Below, in pieces: positions 58,792 through 64,000 of a stretch of DNA of 64,000 bases (its first letter is position 1; every line of letters begins with the position of its first letter). The position numbers and the translations under genes are program-made. Under the pieces are notes generated by a model. The model did not search any database. It was not told where the DNA came from and saw only the letters and a program-made list of their open reading frames with translations. Origin of the DNA: Saccharicrinis sp. Lineage in GTDB: Bacteria; Bacteroidota; Bacteroidia; Bacteroidales; Marinilabiliaceae. The stretch is taken from positions 29,797-93,796 of the forward strand of contig JAGXIO010000017.1 of NCBI GenBank assembly GCA_024635555.1, given 5' to 3'.

Positions 58792-59739
58792 GTGAATACA
58801 GGAGACCTGGGGCTAGCAATTAAAAAATACTTCAGTAAGGATGGTGAGCTTTTTTGCATGGTGATGGCTCAAAAAAACTATAACTCCGGAGACAACAGTT
58901 ACCAACTAAATAAATATCTTTATAACGGCAAAGAGTTGCAAGATGATGTTCTTGGAGGGGTAAGTTTGGACTGGTACGATTATGGGGCAAGATTTTATGA
59001 CCCTAGTATTGGGCGTTGGAGCGTAATAGACAATAAGGCAGAAAAATATTATGGTTCTTCTACATATACTTATGCACTTAATAATCCTATTATATTTATT
59101 GACCCTGACGGGAATGAAGTCTGGAAAGTTACGAAGGATAATAGAGACGGTACAAGAATTGTTACTGTGAATTTTGATATTAGGGTGAATAATTCAGGAG
59201 GCTTTGATTCAAAAAATGTTGCTCGATGGAGTGGTAAAATTGCTTCTCAAATTGAATCTTCTTTTAGTGGAAAAAGTGCAGATGGGAAAACTACTTATGT
59301 GGCTAAAGCAAATATGGACATAAGTGGCAAAAATAATGGGAATAACTATACTATGGATTTTGTTGAAACAGTCATTGATGGTCAAGGTAGAAAAAGTTAT
59401 GCTTGGGGCAGAATGAGTGGTGACTGGGGTGATACCAAAGACAATAATATGCAAATAAAAGGACCAGGAACTGATAATGGACTATTTGATTCTCCTTCAG
59501 ATGAAACGGTAGGAAGAACTGGAGGGCATGAAGTAGCTCACACAGGTGATTTACGTCATCCTGATGATCCAAAAAATACTTTATCAGGAACTGACGAGAA
59601 AGGTAATTTAATGTGGGGATCAGATCATCCAGATATGGCGGGAAAGGATCTTAAAGGTAATCAATTAGATTATTTCACAGAACATGTTCAAGAAGGGAAG
59701 CCTGTAACTGCGCCAAATAGAGAAAATATGGGCTTATAG
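58792..59739 (+). CDS. Orphan RHS core tip with metzincin-like C-terminal metallopeptidase domain
   Basis: RHS core [39 protein letters not shown]...[18 protein letters not shown]; then [14 protein letters not shown] (HExxHxxxxxH) and downstream GNLMWG. GTG start; upstream RHS repeats absent. Confidence 0.85.
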   Translation: MNTGDLGLAIKKYFSKDGELFCMVMAQKNYNSGDNSYQLNKYLYNGKELQDDVLGGVSLDWYDYGARFYDPSIGRWSVIDNKAEKYYGSSTYTYALNNPIIFIDPDGNEVWKVTKDNRDGTRIVTVNFDIRVNNSGGFDSKNVARWSGKIASQIESSFSGKSADGKTTYVAKANMDISGKNNGNNYTMDFVETVIDGQGRKSYAWGRMSGDWGDTKDNNMQIKGPGTDNGLFDSPSDETVGRTGGHEVAHTGDLRHPDDPKNTLSGTDEKGNLMWGSDHPDMAGKDLKGNQLDYFTEHVQEGKPVTAPNRENMGL

Positions 59740-59751
59740 AATTTTAATTAT

Positions 59752-60180
59752 ATGAAAAATATTTTTATTTGTCTAATTTTAGTTGTTTCCTTGAGTTGTA
59801 GGAATAAATGCAACAATCTGCATACGTCTAGTTATGACATTCAGATTGATTATTTAGGCAGTCCTTCTTCAGATCTAAGAGAGATGAAGAATGATTCTTT
59901 GTACATACTTTTTGATGGTAATTATAATGAAGATACGGTACGAATTATGATTAATAATAATTTATTTAAGGAACTGATTTTGACAACAGATGATGTTGTT
60001 GGAATTGCAGAAGTTATTAAAACCATAAAATATGAGGATGTTAAAAATGTTGGGTTAAGGATTAATAATGGAAAGTTAATATTTGTAGAGCCGGAAAATC
60101 GTCATTACAATATTAGATTAAACTATTTGGATAGTTTAGCGACAATAAAGTTTTATAGAAGATTCCCTGGATTTATGTAA
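59752..60180 (+). CDS. Small lipoprotein, candidate immunity protein for the RHS effector
   Basis: 12-nt gap after the RHS gene; lipobox-like LVVSLSCRNKC; no recognised family. Confidence 0.6.
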   Translation: MKNIFICLILVVSLSCRNKCNNLHTSSYDIQIDYLGSPSSDLREMKNDSLYILFDGNYNEDTVRIMINNNLFKELILTTDDVVGIAEVIKTIKYEDVKNVGLRINNGKLIFVEPENRHYNIRLNYLDSLATIKFYRRFPGFM

Positions 60181-60324
60181 TTTTTTGATCACATTAGCTT
60201 GCGCGGACTTGCAGTTAAGGGTGTTCGGAAGTAAATCTCCGGTTCGCTCGGATATGTTAATTAAGCGCTACGGCTGTTAGCGCGGTTTTTTAAACCGTGC
60301 AATAAGCAGCAAGAGCATAAAAAC

Positions 60325-60362
60325 AACAAGTGCCACATTTTAAAAAGTGTGGCACTTGTTTT
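60325..60362 (+). terminator. Hairpin terminator
   Basis: aacaagtgccacattt / aagtgtggcacttgtttt. Confidence 0.75.
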
Positions 60363-60461
60363 ATGTTGTAAGGGTTTAGTATCTGATTATTGCTACGCTC
60401 AACATAACCAAAATAGATTTTGCTTCTGCCTTCACTAATCGCAATAATTGTAACCCGTTAT

Positions 60462-60687
60462 CTATAACAATGCCGGTAACTTAGTTTTAGTAATAAAGGC
60501 ATCCAAAAAGGTAAATACCATCTTTTTATCTTCCGGTTTTAGCTTGTTCACTTCCTCAATACGGTTCAGCATCTCTTTGTTAATCTGCTTTTCAGAAGCC
60601 CCTACCAGGTAATCCAAAGAAACTTCAAAGGCATCCGCCATACGCTTGGCAATATCAATGGAAGGTACAGCATCACCCCGCTATCGC
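60462..60687 (-). pseudogene. 5'-truncated XRE-family HTH regulator remnant
   Basis: Minus strand reads RGDAVPSIDIAKRMADAFEVSLDYLVGASEKQINKEMLNRIEEVNKLKPEDKKMVFTFLDAFITKTKLPALL*, preceded in frame by a stop and the L1 repeat end. Confidence 0.7.
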
Positions 60688-60694
60688 ACGATTG
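60676..60694 (+). repeat. Element end L1 (ccccgctatcgcacgattg)
   Basis: Shares ccgct[a/g]tcgcacgattg with 62322 and 62731. Confidence 0.7.
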
Positions 60695-60698
60695 AAGA

Positions 60699-61052
60699 AA
60701 CAAAATCCAAGTATTATTAATCCTGCAGTAAACCTAATTTTAAAAGGTGTTAGACAAAAACTACCTTCTAATAATATCAACTATGCAGAACTTGAAAATA
60801 TTTACCAATCCTACCAAACCCAATGACAATAGAGACAAAAGAAACAAGGCTATTTTAGGCTTATTGGTTTATCAAGGAGTTACCACCGAAGAGCTGCACC
60901 AACTTGAACCGGAACATCTGAAACTCAAACAAGGTAAAATCCAAATCTCTGAAAACAGAAGAAGAAACAGCAGAACACTAGATTTACAACCTTGTCAGAT
61001 ACTTGAAATACATGAGTATATAGGCAAAATAAGGCCAAAAATCAACAAATAA
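60699..61052 (+). pseudogene. Tyrosine recombinase/integrase remnant, frameshifted and truncated at both ends
   Basis: Frame a: KQNPSIINPAVNLILKGVRQKLPSNNINYAELENIYQSYQTQ*; frame b: NDNRDKRNKAILGLLVYQGVTTEELHQLEPEHLKLKQGKIQISENRRRNSRTLDLQPCQILEIHEYI. Confidence 0.7.
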
Positions 61053-61169
61053 AACGCTTGCAGCAACTGATCAAAGAAGATCGGCAAAAGAAAGTTGGCA
61101 AGTAACAACATAATATAAACAAAAACCAAAACTTAATATTAATCGTTAACTTTGTAAAGGATATAAACA

Positions 61170-61412
61170 ATGGAAGTTATGAACGCACCGGAATTAAGAA
61201 AAGACTTACATAGTCAAATAGACCACCTTGATGAAAAAACTCTGGAGGCCGTATATACAATGTTCCAGGATTATTTTGGGACCAGTAAGGATTTTACATT
61301 GAGTCAGGCACATAAAGACTTGATTGATGAAAGGTTAGACGATTATGAGAAAAATCCTCAAGATGTAATGAGTTGGGAGGAGTCGAACCGATTATTAAAG
61401 AAATATTTATGA
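61170..61412 (+). CDS. Antitoxin of a RelE/ParE-type module
   Basis: 80 aa, MNAPELRKDLHSQIDHLDEKTLEAVYTMFQDYF...; ATGA overlap with the next gene. Confidence 0.8.
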   Translation: MEVMNAPELRKDLHSQIDHLDEKTLEAVYTMFQDYFGTSKDFTLSQAHKDLIDERLDDYEKNPQDVMSWEESNRLLKKYL

Positions 61413-61708
61413 GTTACCAAGTAGATTTAAAGCTTGAAGCCCATCAGGATATCTTTGAAACAATGCTTTGGTACGAAAGCAAAAGAAAAGGTTTGGGAGC
61501 TGAGTTTTATGCTGAAGTTGAAAAGGTTAAGAATGTTTTGTTGACAAATGCAGATTCTTTTGAAATCAAGTATCGAAGAAATGTTAGATGGATACAAACT
61601 GACCGCTTCCCTTATATTGTTGTTTATGTGATAAATGGAAATAACGTTGTGATTTTAGCTGTAGTAAGCACTTATAGACATCCTAAGATATGGAAAGGGA
61701 GAACATAA
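61409..61708 (+). CDS. RelE/ParE family toxin
   Basis: MSYQVDLKLEAHQDIFETMLWYESKRKGLGAEFYAEVEKV...RWIQTDRFPYIVVYVINGNNVVILAVVSTYRHPKIWKGR. Confidence 0.9.
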   Translation: MSYQVDLKLEAHQDIFETMLWYESKRKGLGAEFYAEVEKVKNVLLTNADSFEIKYRRNVRWIQTDRFPYIVVYVINGNNVVILAVVSTYRHPKIWKGRT

Positions 61709-61775
61709 AAAAGGTAAGCCAGCCCTCCCCTCAGGGCAAAAAATACAGCCGTTTCACTTAATTTTGTAGCTGAAC

Positions 61776-61829
61776 CACACGATGCAATCTCCGTTGTAAC
61801 GGAGCAGGCTGTGCGGCAGCGGGGGGGGG
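61776..61829. repeat. Element end R1
   Basis: cacacgatgcaatctccgttgtaacggagcaggctgtgcggcagcggggg; aligns with 62907-62958 over about 52 nt with about 9 mismatches by eye. Confidence 0.75.
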
Positions 61830-61903
61830 TATTTATCAACAACACCTGGTGCGGTTTTGAAATCCCAACCTCAAGTTTTGAAAAATATTTTAACGAAGTA
61901 ATC

Positions 61904-62320
61904 ATGAAATTTGTATTAGCGATCTTAATATTAGTAACTATATATAGTTGCATAAGCATTAAAAAGAGTAATGAGTTCTATTGTTTCGAATATCTTAAGA
62001 ATTACACGGTGAAGTTTTCTTCGTCCCCAGCTTGGATAGTCCATAAGGGGGTAGAGTACTCAAAAGAAGAGTTGACATCTTTAAAATCAGATTCTCCCAT
62101 TGGAATAAAATATAATATTAATACGTGTCGGGGTGAACTGCTAGATTTAGAGCTTATAGAAAAGAATGCCTTAAGCCATAAAGATGCATTAGTAGCCAGT
62201 ACAAAGCAAAAAATATTGGAAGGATTAAAGAGGAATTTTAATATAGACGTATTGCCAATAAGAGAAGGTGAAGAAGTGACATGTGATTCCAGTTTAATAG
62301 TATATATTTGGGTAAAATGA
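61904..62320 (+). CDS. Small lipoprotein of unknown function lying between element ends R1 and L2
   Basis: MKFVLAILILVTIYSCISIKK lipobox; ATG at 61904 preferred over 61811. Confidence 0.65.
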   Translation: MKFVLAILILVTIYSCISIKKSNEFYCFEYLKNYTVKFSSSPAWIVHKGVEYSKEELTSLKSDSPIGIKYNINTCRGELLDLELIEKNALSHKDALVASTKQKILEGLKRNFNIDVLPIREGEEVTCDSSLIVYIWVK

Positions 62321-62321
62321 A

Positions 62322-62354
62322 CCCCTCGCTGTCGCACGATTGTATCGTGTGATA
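62322..62354 (+). repeat. Element end L2
   Basis: cccctcgctgtcgcacgattgtatcgtgtgata; hairpin aaaagctgca / tgcagctttt follows at 62371-62402. Confidence 0.75.
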
Positions 62355-62400
62355 AAGAGATAAAAATAACAAAAGCTGCATTTAGAAATAAGTGCAGCTT

Positions 62401-62697
62401 TTACTTTATAAGATCGGCATTTTTAAGTAGTTCAATAATATGATCTTTGGTAATGTTTTCGAGTTGGCTTATGTCGTAAATGTATGTGAGGTAAACCTCA
62501 TTGTTTTCGGTTACAAGGTAAGTTATAACCCTTGCACCCCCAGATTTACCTTTCCCTTTAGAAGTAATGGACATCCGTATTTTATGGATTCCATGGCCTA
62601 AATGAATACCTAAATCAGGTTCTTCTTTTAGCGTTTCAACAAGCTCTTGTAATCGAGCGACCCGAGACCATGGGGAAATGGAAGAATGGTTATTCAA
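62401..62697 (-). pseudogene. RelE-like toxin C-terminal portion, N-terminus replaced
   Basis: LQELVETLKEEPDLGIHLGHGIHKIRMSITSKGKGKSGGARVITYLVTENNEVYLTYIYDISQLENITKDHI; the ~30-aa N-terminal RelE part is missing and replaced by MNNHSSISPWSRVA. Confidence 0.65.
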
Positions 62698-62730
62698 GCG
62701 GTATAGCTAGGGCTTGCTGTTTAAGTCAGC

Positions 62731-62958
62731 CCCCCGCTGTCGCACGATTGTATCGTGTGATATAAAGAAAACTAATCTGGTATATTACTAGCATAAGACA
62801 ACAGAAGCTGCATTAAAATAATGTAGCTTTTGTTGTTTTTAGGGGAAAGCAATCCGATACAATCGCTCACTTTTTGTGTAGAATTTCCTAACTTTAGATT
62901 TAATAAACCAAACAATATAATCTCCTTTTTGACGCAGCAGGCTGTGCGGTAGCGGGGG
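62731..62958. mobile_element. Candidate 228-bp MITE-like element with terminal inverted repeats (ends L3 and R2)
   Basis: cccccgctgtcgcac ... gtgcggtagcggggg: 15-nt terminal inverted repeats, 13/15 matching; internal hairpins. Confidence 0.6.
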
Positions 62959-62983
62959 TAGGGCAATGTTCAGGGCTTTTGTT

Positions 62984-63377
62984 TTAAATATCATAAGGGT
63001 TCACAACAGCCAGCCCTTCAATTTTATCAAAGTCTTTTGTATTGCGGGTAATAATTGTGAGTTTGTTTACAAGGGCTGTGGCTGCGATTATTGCATCGGG
63101 AAGTTTGGTTTTGCGTTGCTTTCTTATCTCAATAGTGCTGTTTACAATATCTCCATCTAAATCAAGAACATTAGCAGCATTAATAAGTTCCTGAAATTTT
63201 AGTTCTTCATTTACGGTAATACCAGCAAAACCAAGCAGCTCAATTTTATTGATAACAGAAATATAAAACTGCCTGTCAATTAATACCATCGAGCATGGTA
63301 AGGGCTTTTTCAGGTAGTACTTCGCCAATGTATTCAATGGCAACGTTTGTATCGATTAAATATTCCTGTCTTCCCAT
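62984..63377 (-). pseudogene. PIN-domain toxin (VapC-like) disrupted by a +1 frameshift
   Basis: Frame from 63377: MGRQEYLIDTNVAIEYIGEVLPEKALTMLDGIN*; shifted frame continues IDRQFYISVINKIELLGFAGITVNEELKFQELI...DAIIAATALVNKLTIITRNTKDFDKI. Confidence 0.8.
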
Positions 63378-63574
63378 TCGTTACGCATTTGGTTGAGTTG
63401 TCCGTTTAGTTCTTGTGCACGTTCTTTACTTATAGCACCCCTAAGACTTGCAGAAAGTTTTGTTTTTTCCTTCTTGTTGTTTGTATCCAACACACGTATG
63501 ATATTGGCAAGTTCAAGGTCTTTTAAGAGCCTTAAAGCATTGTTGTTCCTAAGTTCTACAGTTACAGTTCTCAT
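63356..63574 (-). CDS. VapB-like antitoxin
   Basis: MRTVTVELRNNNALRLLKDLELANIIRVL...; overlaps the PIN gene start. Confidence 0.75.
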   Translation of the reverse strand: MRTVTVELRNNNALRLLKDLELANIIRVLDTNNKKEKTKLSASLRGAISKERAQELNGQLNQMRNEWEDRNI

Positions 63575-63611
63575 TATCTTGTCGCTGTTAAAGTTTTTAA
63601 TTTTGCATTAT

Positions 63612-63758
63612 TCAGCATTGCATCAATACTTTGGTTTTATTGAAGATTGACACTATTTGTATAGAATCGGAAAGCTCAGTTTTAAAAGACTTAAATTTAC
63701 GTGCAAGTCGCTTAGCATGCCTGTCAAAATAAGGAATGGTTTTAATCTTATAACTCAT
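63612..63758 (-). pseudogene. RelE-like toxin N-terminal portion, truncated
   Basis: MSYKIKTIPYFDRHAKRLARKFKSFKTELSDSIQIVSIFNKTKVLMQC*; start overlaps the end of the antitoxin gene. Confidence 0.7.
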
Positions 63759-63969
63759 TCAATAACTCCTTAGCATCACGAGATTTCAATTTTCCTTGTT
63801 TTACAAGGTTCATTTCTTCTACAGCTTCAGCCAGTTCAGATAAGAATAGTTTTTTATTCCTCAAACGCTCAAGTTCTTCAAGGTCTTTTTGTATCTGCTC
63901 CCAATCTTGCATGGGCAACTGCACTGCATTTTTGTGACCTCTTCCGTCTGTTATGTATTGTAAATTCAT
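63748..63969 (-). CDS. Antitoxin of a RelE-type module
   Basis: MNLQYITDGRGHKNAVQLPMQDWEQIQKDLEELERLRNKKLFLSELAEAVEEMNL; precedes and overlaps the truncated toxin. Confidence 0.75.
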   Translation of the reverse strand: MNLQYITDGRGHKNAVQLPMQDWEQIQKDLEELERLRNKKLFLSELAEAVEEMNLVKQGKLKSRDAKELLNEL

Positions 63970-64000
63970 AACCGTTCAAATTAAAGATACAAATATACGC

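Noticed and set aside
61811-61903. N-terminal extension of the small lipoprotein ORF (MRQRGGVFINNTWCG...)
   Set aside because: Lies in the R1 repeat end; the ATG at 61904 with a lipoprotein signal is a better start
62772-62966. 64-aa minus-strand ORF (MPYPRYRTACCVKKEIILF...)
   Set aside because: Entirely inside the 228-bp inverted-repeat element; its likeness to 61672..61959 comes from the shared repeat end
58655-64000. Integron cassette array (attC sites)
   Set aside because: No integron integrase and no clear attC R/L boxes; genes lie on both strands and several are decayed, so a MITE/insertion explanation fits better
1-64000. tRNA, rRNA, riboswitch search by eye
   Set aside because: No convincing cloverleaf, rRNA or known riboswitch core recognised; a tRNAscan/Infernal run would be needed to be sure

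Overview
The window is a Bacteroidota-type chromosome segment. Support: T9SS-style C-termini, TAnnTTTG promoters, WbqC and DUF4834-type proteins, A/T-rich intergenic DNA with hairpin repeats. No tRNA, rRNA or CRISPR array was recognised. (1) About 0-28.9 kb is a surface-glycan biosynthesis and decoration locus: glycosyltransferases, PglC/PglD/PglE/PglF-like enzymes, two tandem FemAB/GNAT-like proteins, PIG-L and NodB-type deacetylases, an ACP + KAS III + SDR mini fatty-acid module, MBOAT plus several SGNH-like secreted proteins, a T9SS beta-helix protein, and a second ACP. No wzx, wzy or ABC exporter was seen. (2) About 29-58.6 kb is mostly housekeeping or conserved Bacteroidota genes: typA, an atypical double ABC ATPase, a zinc-ribbon protein, Nif3, MerR, CapA, dCMP deaminase, an S41 protease, a giant alpha-2-macroglobulin, three cyclophilins interrupted by a Bro-N gene, two glycosyltransferases, nadB, glyS. 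(3) About 58.7-64 kb is an accessory region: an orphan RHS tip with a metzincin-like HExxHxxxxxH C-terminal domain followed by a candidate immunity lipoprotein, then decayed integrase and HTH fragments, intact and broken toxin-antitoxin genes, and a family of short elements with G/C-rich inverted-repeat ends. The best candidates for something undescribed are the RHS metallopeptidase/lipoprotein pair, the acyl-carrier glycan module, the terminal-inverted-repeat family and the pseudoprotease-cyclophilin fusion. All family calls come from reading motifs by eye; no database search was run.
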